64,000 nucleotides of DNA from Batillaria attramentaria. Lineage: Eukaryota > Mollusca > Gastropoda > Batillariidae. A program made the position numbers and the translations under genes. The DNA lies in contig JACVVK020000534.1 of assembly GCA_018292915.2 (NCBI GenBank), positions 130,001 through 194,000 of the forward strand, given 5' to 3'. The stretch's first letter is position 1. The number at the start of each line of letters is the position of its first letter. Below the pieces are notes generated by a model. It ran no database searches. It was given only the letters and a program-made list of their open reading frames with translations, and was not told the DNA's origin. This document shows positions 1 to 11,176 of the stretch, one piece after another.

Positions 1-39
1 CTCTAAACTGTCTGTGAGTCAGAAAAATCTTTAAAATTG

Positions 40-225
40 GGGTTTGTAAAACTTTCATCCATAGTCCAGCTAATGCCTTTATTTGTCTGATGTTTCCTGT
101 AAGCCCACCCCCCCCCCCTTACACCCCCCCCCCTTAGCCCTCCCCACCGCCGGCCATACCCCAAACCCCCTACTCGTCACCCCGAGTCATAAATTCCCAA
201 GCTTTTGCTATCAGACTCCCGCCAG
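40..225 (+). repeat. Dispersed repeat family J, copy 1
   Basis: This stretch aligns by eye with 55490-55665: both run through 'taatccagct', 'atgcct', 'cctgtaagc', a long C-rich core and 'taaattcccaagctt'. The C-rich core differs in length between copies. No coding signal or terminal repeat is visible, so the family is unclassified. Confidence 0.6.
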
Positions 226-498
226 TGAGGCTCATGCTCCAAGCCCTTAACTTTTCGGTCGCACGAAAATCTATGAACCCGTTTTGAAAGCAAATCCAAC
301 GCTAGCTTTTTCATTCATTTCAACCACGAGACGGACAGGGCCAGTAACGGACAAGACCAGACAAGACCTGACATGATACTGAGCATGTGTTCCACGCGGC
401 ATGACTGACTTCGTTTGCCGACACTGACAAACATTAGCGTACTAGTTCTAGTATTGTAATATTGATAAGCTGCTGTGTTGTCACTAAAAAGGCATTTG

Positions 499-500
499 CG

Positions 501-548
<48 letters not shown>

Positions 549-557
549 ACACACACA

Positions 558-629
<72 letters not shown>

Positions 630-655
630 ACACCACACACACACACACACACACA
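499..655. repeat. (CA)n microsatellite with (CG)n start
   Basis: An alternating CG run passes into about 145 bp of CA dinucleotides, broken by several CAC interruptions. Open frames here in every register are artefacts of the repeat. Confidence 0.97.
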
Positions 656-1189
656 GAGTAAGAAGAAATGAAGAAGAAAAAGTAGAACCTAAGCCTTGGA
701 CTTAACAGCTCCGTAATATCTCCCCCCCCTCCCACCCTCCCCACCACTCTTCTGTTGGATGAGCACTTGAACATCACTAACGCCTGCCCCTCCCCCCTGC
801 CCCACCCAACGCCCCCCACCCCAACCCTCACACACACACACACAATAGCACACATTCCACAATTGTGAGATATTTTTGTGCATGTGAGCCTACGATGCCT
901 CTGCCTTTTTGTATGTCGTTATATCCAAAGGGAAGTTCAATGTACCGCGAAATCGTCTATAATGTATAGTATAATGCACTAATGGATGCATTGTTTATGC
1001 TATCTAGACCGATCCAAACCATTACCGGCGGACTCTGAAGTTTTTTTGGTTTTTTTTTGTTGTTGTTGCGGAAACCGAAATAATCAATAAATCAAAAGGG
1101 AAGCTGTCAGTGACAGAGTGGAAACATGGGTTTACATATGATAATTATTTTTATTTAATAACCCTGAAGCAACTGTCGGATGAGGGGGG
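656..1189. other. No gene; C-rich then unique sequence
   Basis: Positions 720-835 are strongly C-rich with a short CA run. The remainder is AT-rich, apparently unique sequence. I see no splice-flanked open frame. Confidence 0.5.
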
Positions 1190-1366
1190 GGGGGGGTGTG
1201 TTTGGGAGTTTAACGTCCTTTTCCACCACCTACGGGTGATATCAAAGACGGGGCATCGAGAAAAAGGCCAGCACAAATAGTATAATAATAAACCCCAGCC
1301 GGGATTCGAACTCACGACCCGAACATTGAAAGTCCAACGGTCTACCATTCGGCTATCCCGGCTTCC
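1190..1366 (-). mobile_element. tRNA-derived SINE family A (copy A1)
   Basis: Read on the minus strand it has a tRNA-like head with an A box in 'gccgaatggtaga' and a B box like 'gagttcgaatcccgg'. The conserved body 'tttgatatcacccgtaggtgg' in part and 'aaggacgttaaactccca' follows. The head end is at 1366; the tail is G-rich on the plus strand. Confidence 0.85.
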
Positions 1367-1431
1367 AGGAAATGCATTAAACGCTTGTAAGCATTGCGAG
1401 AATCTGTTTCTCAGTTTCGTATGGAAGAACA

Positions 1432-2003
<572 letters not shown>

Positions 2004-2084
<81 letters not shown>

Positions 2085-2136
2085 CAGAGACAGACAGAGA
2101 GAGACAGAGGCAGAGAGAGAGAGAGAGACAGAGACA
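2004..2136. repeat. Compound (GT)n-(GA)n microsatellite
   Basis: About 60 bp of GT repeat passes directly into about 70 bp of GA/GACA purine repeat. Confidence 0.97.
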
Positions 2137-2489
2137 AAAAATGATCACTTCGTCCATACGCTGTCACGCACTGACTACTGCCGAAGGCAAAAGCATGGAA
2201 ACCGTTTTTGTTCCTCATTATTTACTCATAAACTGCGTGCACGCGTACGTGCGCGGCATGCTAAAACAGAAAGTGACAAAATTCTCCTCAATTATTAAAA
2301 CTGACAATTTTCCCTGCTAATATGGAGTATCTCGCAATGTGCGTGCGCTCAGCCATCCGTCGAACGAAGCCAGCAACCCGCTAGACCGCACAGTCAGCCG
2401 CAAAATTTGTATGTGTGTGTGAATCAAGATTTTGTTTTTCTTCAGGACACCTGACAAAAAAACACACTGACACCGGCATAAGAAGAGGC
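2137..2489. other. No recognisable feature
   Basis: Apparently unique sequence before SINE copy A2. Nothing supportable was seen on either strand. Confidence 0.45.
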
Positions 2490-2501
2490 AGACAAGAAGG
2501 A

Positions 2502-2694
2502 GTGGGTGGGTGTTTGGGGGGGGGGTTAACGTCCTTTTTCCAAGACGATATCGAAGACGGGGCTACGATGAAAAAGCCAGCAGAAATATTTGGCCCCAGC
2601 CGCGATACGAACTCGCGACCCCCAGCCAGGATACGAACTCACGACCCGAGCATTACAAGTTCAACGCTCTACCTGTCGGCCACCCCGGCTGCCA
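2502..2694 (-). mobile_element. SINE family A (copy A2), B-box region duplicated
   Basis: A full-length copy of the tRNA-derived SINE on the minus strand. It is flanked by a 12-bp imperfect target-site duplication, AGACAAGAAGGA (2490-2501) and AGACGAGAAGGA (2695-2706). The segment around the B box is tandemly duplicated (about 2596-2648), giving two copies of 'gatacgaactc'. Confidence 0.92.
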
Positions 2695-2770
2695 AGACGA
2701 GAAGGAAGAATTGTCATGAGCAAACAACGTTGTCATGGTGACATCAGTTTCCGCTTAGTCCTTTGGTTAC

Positions 2771-3275
2771 ACAATAGTAATAGCTTTTGGGGCATGTCAG
2801 AAGCGAGTAAGAATTCCGGCGCTGAATACAGTACAGAATTTTCGCCCCCTTTTAAATTTGTGCACAGAGTAAAAAAAAAAAAAAAAAAAAAGAGGCAATC
2901 TGAGGCTTTTTGTTGTCTTTGTAAAGAAGTTTCATGCCGGGTAATTGTAAGAACCGTGACTTGAAAAACGATTCTGTGGACTATCTGTGTTCATGCGCGG
3001 CTGGCACAAGAGCTAGCAGACGACAGAGGAATGAGGGAGTAGGTGGTCGTTGCAAGCCCCCCCCCCCAAAAAAAAAAGGAATTTGTTGAAATCTACCGTA
3101 CACATAAGCCTTTGGCTGCTGGATTTCTGTGATTTTTTGGCGGGGGAATTTTAAGGCATATCTTGGGTGTCATGTGCAGCGCTATGTTTAATAGTTATAA
3201 TCATCAGGAATACATAGCATTTTCTTTGAAATCCGTGTCTGTATTGTGTAGCCTGTATTCTTGTCAATGTCACGC
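2771..3275 (+). repeat. Dispersed repeat family I, copy 1
   Basis: Shares a long colinear block with 42427-42862 and 61249-61545. Landmarks are 'tgcgcggctggcacaagagc', 'gaatttgttgaaat' and 'agtttcatgcc'. A poly-A run lies at 2870-2891 and a C-then-A tract near 3057-3078. No terminal inverted repeats were found. Confidence 0.75.
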
Positions 3276-4502
3276 TGCAAACCCTCCCGCAGGCCTCCCC
3301 CTATCTCCACGGTGACAAGTGAGACGTGTACCCCCTCCCCTTGAGGCGGGGACGTGAAGCATGACGACGACAACAACAAACGTGGCCTCACAAATCAGAA
3401 AATGCAAGAACCAATACACAGTGACACCGGGTTTGTTTATGCCACTCTTTGTGACACTGATAATGATGGACAGTAGAAACTGACCAAGGCCAGTCCGGTC
3501 GACTACACTCGTCAACTTTCAAACTAAAACAAGTATGTGAGAGAGCTCAAGGAGCTACGTATCCGCAACCTCGCCTTGAGAACGTTACCCATTGTGTTAA
3601 ACGTATAATTTGTGGGTAGGGTGGCAAACATACATTTATATCTGCGTGTCCGATCGAGGAGGGTAGATCTCTCCGATTGTGACACCGTGTATGTTGGTGG
3701 TTGTTGATGCAGGAATATGTGCCCCAACAAGAGACACAATTACATCAGTCCTTACGTATGCCTCTGCCCCAAACTTGTGGTTTATGGCCATAATCATTAC
3801 TATACGGTAATCGTCTTCTTTGGGGATTGAAAACCACTGCACAAGAGCTTCTGTGTTTAAAACGGAAATCCAAAACGCGGAGGAAGGCACATAATATAAT
3901 GATGAGCAGGAAGGTGAAAATGTCGAAGAAAAAGAAGGGTCTAAGCGACATGGATTAGGTCAGCGCTTACGTCCGTTGTTAGATGACGGTAGACTTGAAG
4001 TTTCTTAGCGAGTGCAGAAAGTTTGTACGGACACACACAAACACACAGACGAAAAGTTTGAATGGTTGACCTACCTGTTTTTGTTGCCACCTCCATCGCG
4101 CTGTGCTGTCAGTTTCCGGCCGGCTAGCTGTCACTGCTCTCAACTCAGCGTCTCAAAACCCGTATGTTGTCGATTCAAGTGACACTGGCGACTGTCGCAC
4201 CGCTACCACACGCGTTGGGGCCATGCAGTTTACACGCTGCAACAGGCTTCAGGGGCTTGTCGCAATCTGTGCCATTGTGACGGCTGTCCGGCCTGGGGCG
4301 ATGTTCGGCGAGGCGTTGTTGCACGCTGCATGGTCAGGCTCACACACCGACCAACTGTCAGCGGTGGGTTTCTCGCGGTCTCTGAAGTCCGAGATTTTGT
4401 TGTTGTTGTTGTTTCGTCTCTGGAGGATAAATGTTGTTAAATGGCTTCAGTTATAGGCTGTTTGAGGCTTGGTGTGAGGTCAGCTGAGAAAAGCTGGAGT
4501 CT
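3276..4502. other. No supportable gene
   Basis: Moderate-complexity sequence with short open frames on both strands (for example minus 3636-3890). None has convincing splice signals or a family motif that I recognise. Confidence 0.4.
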
Positions 4503-4520
4503 GTTTTCTCTGTCTCTCTT

Positions 4521-4592
<72 letters not shown>

Positions 4593-4613
4593 GCACGCAC
4601 GCACGCACACACA
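4503..4613. repeat. Compound (CT)n-(CA)n-(CACG)n microsatellite
   Basis: CT repeat to about 4540, CA repeat to about 4588, then ACGC tetranucleotides. Confidence 0.97.
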
Positions 4614-5096
4614 CTACCCAAAGAGAAAAGGAAACTGACAAAAACCAGAGGTATATATTTGTTTCGCGTATCCTCCTATATCGAACTGATATACCGTGCA
4701 AAAATTTGATCTGCACATCGCAGACAGTAAACGGCTTTACTGAATCGGATCTGTCAGCTGAAATCTCACTGCTGAGTGAAGATGACTGACACATGTATAC
4801 AATTACTCATATAATCCCTAAAGTGTTTTTGTTGTTGTTGTTGTTGGGGTTTTTTTTTTGGGGGGGGGGGGGAGTGGGGCGGGGATGGGTGGCAGCTACT
4901 TTGTCTTTGGTTGTTTCTTTGGGATGGGGGGGGGGGGGGATGGGCGTTAGTTCTTCCCCAAGCTTAATGTCCGTTGAACTGTCTGGTAAGGTCACAATGG
5001 CTCAGTTAGTATAGCTCAGTTCGCACCCTTGGCCGGGTCGTATCGGGTGAACTATGCCAACACACCCACGTTCATTTAGTACAGTTCGTCCGCTTA
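4614..5096. other. No gene; T(n)G(n) tracts
   Basis: Contains a poly-T run passing straight into poly-G near 4850-4872 and a second G run near 4927-4939. Otherwise unremarkable. Confidence 0.5.
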
Positions 5097-5155
5097 TTTT
5101 GGTTAAGGGTTAGAGTTAGAGTCAGGGTTAGGTTTGGGTTTAGGGTTAGGGTTAC
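5097..5155. repeat. Interstitial telomere-like (TTAGGG) block
   Basis: Degenerate TTAGGG-type units ('gggttagggttag'-like, with GTTAGA and GGGTTT variants) over about 60 bp. TTAGGG is the usual metazoan, including molluscan, telomere unit. Confidence 0.75.
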
Positions 5156-5200
5156 CTTGTGGTTACCAGTGGTGCAGTCGCTATGTTCAGTGTTTAGACG

Positions 5201-5276
5201 GTCGCAATGTCTTTACACGGTCGCAATGTCTTTACACGGTCACAATGTATTTACACGGTCGCAATGTATTTACACG
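5201..5276 (+). repeat. 19-bp tandem repeat, 4 copies
   Basis: Unit GTCGCAATGTCTTTACACG starts at 5201, 5220, 5239 and 5258. Copies differ only at a C/T and a G/A position. A 20-bp poly-G tract follows near 5302. Confidence 0.95.
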
Positions 5277-5618
5277 AGGTACAAATGACACAAGAACAGG
5301 CGGGGGGGGGGGGGGGGGGGAGACTATACCAACGCTTAACTATGAGCATAGATTCTGCATTCTTACAGTTACAGCGACAAATCAGTGGACACAGTTAAGA
5401 GGAAACGGTGTGAGTTATGAGTAGGTAAGTTGATCACACCCATCCACTTCAGCACGCAGCTCACTTCCACTGTGACGTCACCACCATCGGGCGCGTGCAG
5501 TTTGCATCACGTATGACACACTGTGGGCTTAAAGTGAGTGAGTGTGGTCATCTCGAAACCGTGGGCGAATAAGGCTTAGTTTTACTTCGACTGCCGCACT
5601 ATAACACTGGCGTAGGAA
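5277..5618. other. No recognisable feature apart from poly-G
   Basis: A long G run sits at about 5302-5320. The rest shows no repeat family or coding exon that I can support. Confidence 0.45.
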
Positions 5619-5628
5619 CCGAGAAGGG

Positions 5629-5999
5629 CGGTGGGGGGGGGGGGGGGGGGGTCGGTGGCTCAACGGTTTGAGCGTTGGATCGATAGGTCCCGGGTTCGAA
5701 TCCTGACAGGCCCAAAATTTGTACAGGCCTTTTTCACGTTCAGTTGCCCCGCTTCCACTGACTGTGAACTGGATCTGTTTGTGTAACTTGTCCATTACAG
5801 TCAAGGATACATTAAAAATAAAAAAATGTGGCCGACCTGGCAGTCTGACTGGATTGAATAACTGTTCAGCTGGACTGCACACTGAGTTAGGATAGTTATC
5901 CCCATCCCCCATAACCTGGCCCCTAGGGCCGTCTGCAATCACCTCGTTGTGGCGTGGACGATAAACCCCAGCTAACCAACCAACCAACCAACCAACCAA
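5629..5999 (+). mobile_element. tRNA-derived SINE family B with (CCAA)n tail and 5' poly-G
   Basis: The tRNA-like head starts near 5652 (A box 'gtggctcaacgg', B box 'gggttcgaatcctga'). A ~250-bp body follows and the element ends in a CCAA tail. Imperfect flanking duplications, CCGAGAAGGG (5619-5628) and CCGGGAAGGG (6000-6009), bound the insertion. A 19-bp G run (5633-5651) lies inside the duplication but before the tRNA head. Confidence 0.85.
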
Positions 6000-6382
6000 C
6001 CGGGAAGGGGGGGAGAGGGGGAGGGGATGTTCGCCCCCCCCCCTCCCCTGTTTTAGAGAGTTGGGGGGTGGGGGGAGGGAAGGGGGCAAAGTATCTGTTC
6101 GCCCCTACCCTATTCTTCGTGCTGAAAATGTTGTCACAGTCTACAGATACGTGTACACGCACCTGACCTCAAATATTGGACATGTGAGAGGCAATTAAAA
6201 TCAAATCAAATCATATTAGATCAAATGATTTCTTTTGCTTCAAGTGTGAAGAATTCGGCCTGCTCATCGCATCACCATGATCATGAACTTGAACAAGCAG
6301 GTAATCAATACACAGGTAATAAAATGAATTGGGTGACAGAGGAGACTTCGCCACACTGTGACATACGTGTTTATACATCACA

Positions 6383-6445
6383 GTTAAAACTGAAACAAAC
6401 AAACAAACAAACAAACAAACAAACAAACAAACAAAAAAACAAAAA
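6383..6445. repeat. (CAAA)n microsatellite
   Basis: Tetranucleotide CAAA/AAAC repeat decaying to an A/C-rich tail to about 6480. Confidence 0.95.
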
Positions 6446-6507
6446 CAAAAAAACAAACAAACCCAAAAACCAAAACAAAACAAATGAATTATATAAAATT
6501 GCTTTGG

Positions 6508-6740
6508 AAATGTTCAGCGCACCAAATTTGAAAAATAAATGCAATTCTAAATTCCGAAATGTAAATAGCTGAGCTGGCCCTTCGTACCACGTGATTGTAA
6601 TGTGTTTATGTCCAGTGTGTGTGAGAGAATGCGTGTGATTCACGTGAGCGTGAGTGTTGGGTTCAGTTCGCGGCGCTTTGAGCCGATTCCAGAAATTTGG
6701 TAAAGCGCCTATACAATACTCATTATTATTATTATTGTTA
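6508..6740 (+). mobile_element. SINE family C, 5'-truncated (copy C1)
   Basis: Shares the 3' body of the family: 'aaataaatgcaattctaaat', 'cacgtgattgtaatgtgttt', 'gggttcagttcgcggcgctt' and 'cctatacaatactcatt', ending in an ATT repeat. The tRNA head is missing. Confidence 0.85.
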
Positions 6741-6826
6741 TAAAATACATTTCTCAACTCAAATGGACTAGTTCAAATTCGTGGTATTATCCCACCAACA
6801 TGTTTGATTTTTCAAGCTGCATCCCC

Positions 6827-6922
6827 CCTCCCCCCCGTTCCTCACTCCCCCCCCAAAAAAAACCAAAAACAAAACAAAAACAAAAAAAAACCAAAAAACA
6901 AACAAACAAACAAACAAAAAAC
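6827..6922. repeat. C-run followed by A/C-only tract
   Basis: Poly-C runs pass directly into AAAAC/CAAA repeats with essentially no G or T. The same composition recurs at 14402-14640 and 31306-31500. Confidence 0.85.
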
Positions 6923-7689
6923 TATGATCTTCCTACGCCGCTGTGTAATACTGAATAATAATTATCGTAACCACTCGACCGCCGGCGTTCAACCAAGGAA
7001 AGAGTTTAAGCGAAATCACGCACGTCGAAATATTACACCAAACCATTTACTCTCTACCACAGCACTTTCCTGGTCGGATGAATGAGGCGGCGATTCAAAA
7101 CACCGTGAATGGTTTATTCATGCCTGGTTTGTTGAAAGTCTTGAACGGAAATTGTACCGGGACGGCCGAACGCAAAACGCAAGTCTTTTGTTGGGGAAAT
7201 CAATGACAAGATTCGGGTGCCTATGTCTGGCAGTCCCACACGCGCTCAGTCCGATTTAAAGGGGTTTATGCTACCATTCATTTTTTATGCTCACATATCG
7301 TTCTGAGCTGTTTTCGTGACAAATATCATCACACCACTTACACACATGGACAGTGACAGCGTCTGTAATGCCGGTTTTATGATACCAACTGTTGGAAACC
7401 GCGCGTGCACAAACCGTTATCTACAACATATTGTGGGCACAACAAACAACATTATCCTCACCAGGACCGGCTGAGATGGCATACTTGAATGTTCATGTAT
7501 ATCATGTACCAATTGTATCAGTGATTCAGATACAAGAACTGATGCGCAAGCGCACCTGAACAGGCGTTGGGGGGGGGGGGGAGGGGGGTGAAAGGGGAGG
7601 ATGGGGGGGGGGTACGTACCGTGATTTCTATCAGTGAAACGCCTCGCTGATTTTACACAATTCATATCATTGAATGCCGCGCTTCCTGT
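6923..7689. other. No recognisable gene
   Basis: Apparently unique sequence with poly-G runs at about 7567-7610. No exon or repeat family was recognised. Confidence 0.4.
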
Positions 7690-7974
7690 CACAGATGTCC
7701 CGGCGTTAACCATCCCGAGAACTACAGAACCTGCGGCGCCAGCCGTGTAATCATCGACATCATGAGGTGTATCATAACAAGGGAAGCACCCCAAAAGAGG
7801 CACCCGTGCAGTGGGTAAGTCTGGACTGTGTGGCAACAGCCTCCCCACTTGGCCTATAGCACACCTGCTGTGGGTAGGAGGCGACCTTGGTAGGAAAAAT
7901 CCGCCTTGGCGGCCTCGGAAGGGATTCGAACTTGAATCTCCCTTACCTTGGTCCAAAGTGCTAACCACCGTGCA
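7690..7974 (-). mobile_element. tRNA-derived SINE family D, partial (copy D2)
   Basis: Matches the copy at 26393-26893 through 'aagggaagcacccc', 'gtgtggcaacagcctcccca', 'taggaaaaatccgcc' and the B-box-like 'gggattcgaactt'. The head ends at 'gtgctaaccacc', so both ends look truncated. Confidence 0.8.
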
Positions 7975-8683
7975 AATGTGTGTGTGCAGTATGTGTGTGC
8001 ATTTGAAGTATCAGCAGGCGTATTGAAACTTGTCGGCACCTCAGTTTCTCAGTGCCCATATTTTGAGTAATGTTAACTGCACATGTCAAATGCGCACCAA
8101 CGAAACCTGAAAAGGCCTGCGTAGCTTGTATTGTCTATGTAGGGAACATTATTTTTATATGCGTTAGGTTTAAAACCGCCGGGCTGCACACCTTACGATA
8201 ATTACATAGGATGTACTCACCGTTAATTAAACCACCTGTTGTCACCTTGCCCCAGAATACAACTGACAGTTCCGATCTCAGTTACGACCCCAACACTGAA
8301 TCAACCACTACATGTACCAGCACTGAAACAATGTTACAAAAGAGCTGTGTGCTGTAACGTGATCACCCGGCGCCAGTTGGGCGGAGGCAGTGCAGACCTA
8401 CGTACACTACAGCGCAGCTGTTGTACACTGTCTTCTCTCTCGAACATCGATTAGGATGTGGGATTCAACTGACGCACTGAGCTGCTTATGGTTTTGTCAC
8501 AACCTGGTACCCGGTGCCGTGAGTACCGGTGCCGCAGGGAACTCCGTGAAGCACGGTTGCGTGAGTGAAACTCGGGCTGGGGGTCAGCGGCCCCATGTTC
8601 CCCCAGGTCTATGTTTCCGGCTCTGCGGTGTGTTCTTTCTATGTGTCATTACATGATTAGGGTTACGGTTAGGGTTATGTTGC
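7975..8683. other. No recognisable gene
   Basis: Mixed sequence. One inverted unit of the minisatellite that follows is visible at 8596-8618, and a short TTAGGG-like stretch at 8657-8677. Confidence 0.4.
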
Positions 8684-9128
8684 TGCAGGAACATCAGTAG
8701 ACCTGGGGGAACACTGATAGACCTGGGGAAACACAGACCTGGGGGAACTTGCGACACAGACCTGGGGAACATAGACCTGGGGGGGGGGGGGGGACGTAGA
8801 CTGACCTGGGGAAACATAGACCTCGGGGAACATCATAGACCTCGGGGAACATAGACTGGGGAACCGGCATAGACATGGAGCACCATAAACCTGGGGGAAC
8901 ATAGACATGGGGCTACATAGACCTGTGGGAACATAGACTTGGGGCAACATAGACCTGGGGCAACATAGACCTGGGGAACCGGCATAGACCAGGGGCAACA
9001 TCTAGGGCACCATAGACCTGGGACAACAGACCGGGGGCAACATAGACCTGGGGCAACATAGACCTGGGGGAACGTAGACCTGGGGACGGAAACACGGACA
9101 TGGTCGGGAACGTAGACCTGGGCCTGGG
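8684..9128 (+). repeat. 16-20 bp minisatellite, unit ACATAGACCTGGGG(G/C)A
   Basis: Roughly 25 degenerate units with variable spacing ('atagacctggggaac'-like). A G15-type run interrupts it near 8779-8793. The minus-strand open frames rich in FPQVY are produced by the repeat. Confidence 0.9.
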
Positions 9129-9589
9129 ACCATAAACACGCTCCTGGATTCGGACTCCGTTTGAAAAAAACAAACAAAACAAAACTACGCGTCCGAGACT
9201 AATTTGATGAAAGGGCCAAATAATTATAATTCTTCTGCCCGAACTCTATACATGATCAGCTCCAGTGGTGTTCGTCCTCGGGTCACAGATGTGTCAAAGC
9301 GGAATCCACGGAGCCACGCTATGAAGATGGGACATGTTTTTCACTGAGAATGCCGCATTACTGATCTATGATGACTGACTGGATGAGGACTGACTGATAC
9401 CGGCACCGGGTGATGGTATGATAATCAGTGCCAGGCTGCCAGTGGACTTGATGCCGGTCCAACAACTTGAACATGGCCGGATTTCACTCAGTGATAGTAT
9501 GAGTACTAATTAGGCCCTTGTACCATTAATTATGACGGGAACTGATAAGTAACCGTACCGCCGCGTCTGCCGGCGCACCGGCCGTGTCG

Positions 9590-9590
<1 letters not shown>

Positions 9591-9637
<47 letters not shown>

Positions 9638-9638
9638 G

Positions 9639-9692
<54 letters not shown>
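9591..9692. repeat. (CA)n microsatellite
   Basis: Two CA blocks separated by 'ctgggca'. Confidence 0.97.
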
Positions 9693-9694
<2 letters not shown>

Positions 9695-9823
9695 ATTGCG
9701 GTCACTGTGACACACACTGACTGAGTGTGACACGGTCACGGTCACACTGACATTGTCACGGTGACACTGACCAGCAAACACTCAGCAACTGACTCAGTCA
9801 CACTGCACCACTCACACCGCCGT

Positions 9824-9825
<2 letters not shown>

Positions 9826-9883
<58 letters not shown>

Positions 9884-9916
9884 ACACACACACACACACA
9901 CACACACACACCGTCA

Positions 9917-9951
<35 letters not shown>

Positions 9952-10025
9952 TGGCACACACTGACACACACTGACACCGTCACACACACTCTCTCTCTCT
10001 CTCTCACACACACACTGACACACAC
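9826..10025. repeat. (CA)n-(CT)n compound microsatellites
   Basis: CA repeat to about 9910, then alternating CT and CA blocks interrupted by 'ctgacacacactgaca'. Confidence 0.95.
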
Positions 10026-10797
10026 ATTGACGTACTCACTGACTGAGTCGAGTCATGACTCTGGCTCAGTCAGTGCCAGTCAGTGCCGGAATGATGTTTA
10101 TGGCGGTGACTGCCCGGCCCGGCGGCCGGGTACGACTGATTACCGTATGTATCCACTAACCGTGATTCCGCCGCTTAATCAGTCAGTCAGTCGTTCAAAC
10201 TGATCACATGTACTACATGTAGTATCATCTCTGCACAATCCTTATAACGTGACTTGTTTCTGCTGATACTGACTAGGCCGGCTATTACTGTGCCCGACAC
10301 GCTGTATCAGTAACGGCCGCTATTCAGTCAGTCTGTACAGTGCCGGTGAGACTGATTCAGTTATACCCGCAGGGACTTACATTCTATGACGGTAAGTCCC
10401 TGGTTATACTGATGCGGCACCGGCCAACTCAAGTCAGTCAGTGTTCCCGGCCCGCGCCGCCCTCTTCAGTATCGAAGGGGCGTGTATTTCCGCCTGTCTG
10501 TTTGTCAGTGCCGCACGCGCTAATTGTTAGCAACAGTTGATGTTTTAATGTCACCAGTCACTGACTGGCACTGAATAGGAGAGGATTCTCGGTGCATCCC
10601 CGTCAGTGCAGCAGAGACGTCAGCGGCCGGTCCGGCGGGTATGTGCACCTCTTCGTCAGTTACCCGGCCGGCGCGGCTCCGCGGCTTACAAAAAAAGTTA
10701 CTGTCAGTGGAGGAGTGCGAAACGTCACTCACGCTGAAAATTAATACAACGAACTACAGCAACAATAACGAGCTGATAATAGAGACCCACGCGTGCT

Positions 10798-10809
10798 CGC
10801 ACGCGCGCG

Positions 10810-10843
<34 letters not shown>
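10798..10843. repeat. (CG)n-(CA)n dinucleotide run
   Basis: Short CG-alternating stretch leading into a CA repeat about 180 bp before the UHRF1 start codon. Confidence 0.9.
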
Positions 10844-10936
10844 TGTATACATGTGCGCGCACTAGCTGAGGTTATTTCCCTGCATGCTCGACTTTTCAGC
10901 GAGGGAGGTTAAGTTAGTCCAGTCACATGATCCCAA

Positions 10937-10945
10937 TTTCCCGCC
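10937..10945 (+). promoter_or_regulatory. Putative E2F site in the UHRF1 promoter
   Basis: TTTCCCGCC matches the E2F consensus TTTSSCGC and lies 79 bp before the UHRF1 ATG. Vertebrate UHRF1 is a known E2F1-responsive S-phase gene, so the placement is plausible. A YY1-like 'catggcg' lies at about 10954. The transcription start is not known from sequence; function is inferred. Confidence 0.5.
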
Positions 10946-11023
10946 ATCCTTGCACATGGCGTTGTTTAGTTGACGTTCTACTGTTGAGCATAGCTGGTTA
11001 AATTTTTTCCGAGTTTCTACAAC

Positions 11024-11176
11024 ATGTGGATCCAGGTTAGGACAATCGACGGCAAGAAGACCGTCAGGGTCGATAGTTTATCAAAGCTGACGAAGATCGA
11101 GGATCTACGTCAACGTTTGATCTCTCTCTTCGATGCACAACCGAGCGATCAGCGTCTCTTCTTCCGCGGGAAACAG
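11024..11176 (+). CDS. UHRF1: UHRF1 exon 1 (UBL, residues 1-51)
   Basis: Starts [14 protein letters not shown], the usual UHRF1 N-terminus, with ATG at 11024. It ends CAG|gtcagg, phase 0. The frame upstream is not extended by another Met with family similarity, so this start is chosen. Confidence 0.96.

Larger units (their letters stand above)
9350..10640. repeat. CAGT/ACTG- and CCGG-rich low-complexity region
   Basis: Short words TCAGTCAG, CACTGA, CAGTGCC and CCGGC recur throughout in both orientations. CA microsatellites at 9591-9692 and 9826-9910 and CT/CA runs to 10025 are embedded. No coding exon was recognised. Confidence 0.6.

Noticed and set aside
3636..3890. Minus-strand 84-codon frame with non-repetitive composition
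   Set aside because: No convincing acceptor or donor pair and no family recognised.
5097..5155. Possible chromosome end
   Set aside because: TTAGGG-like block is short, degenerate and flanked by ordinary sequence; interstitial.
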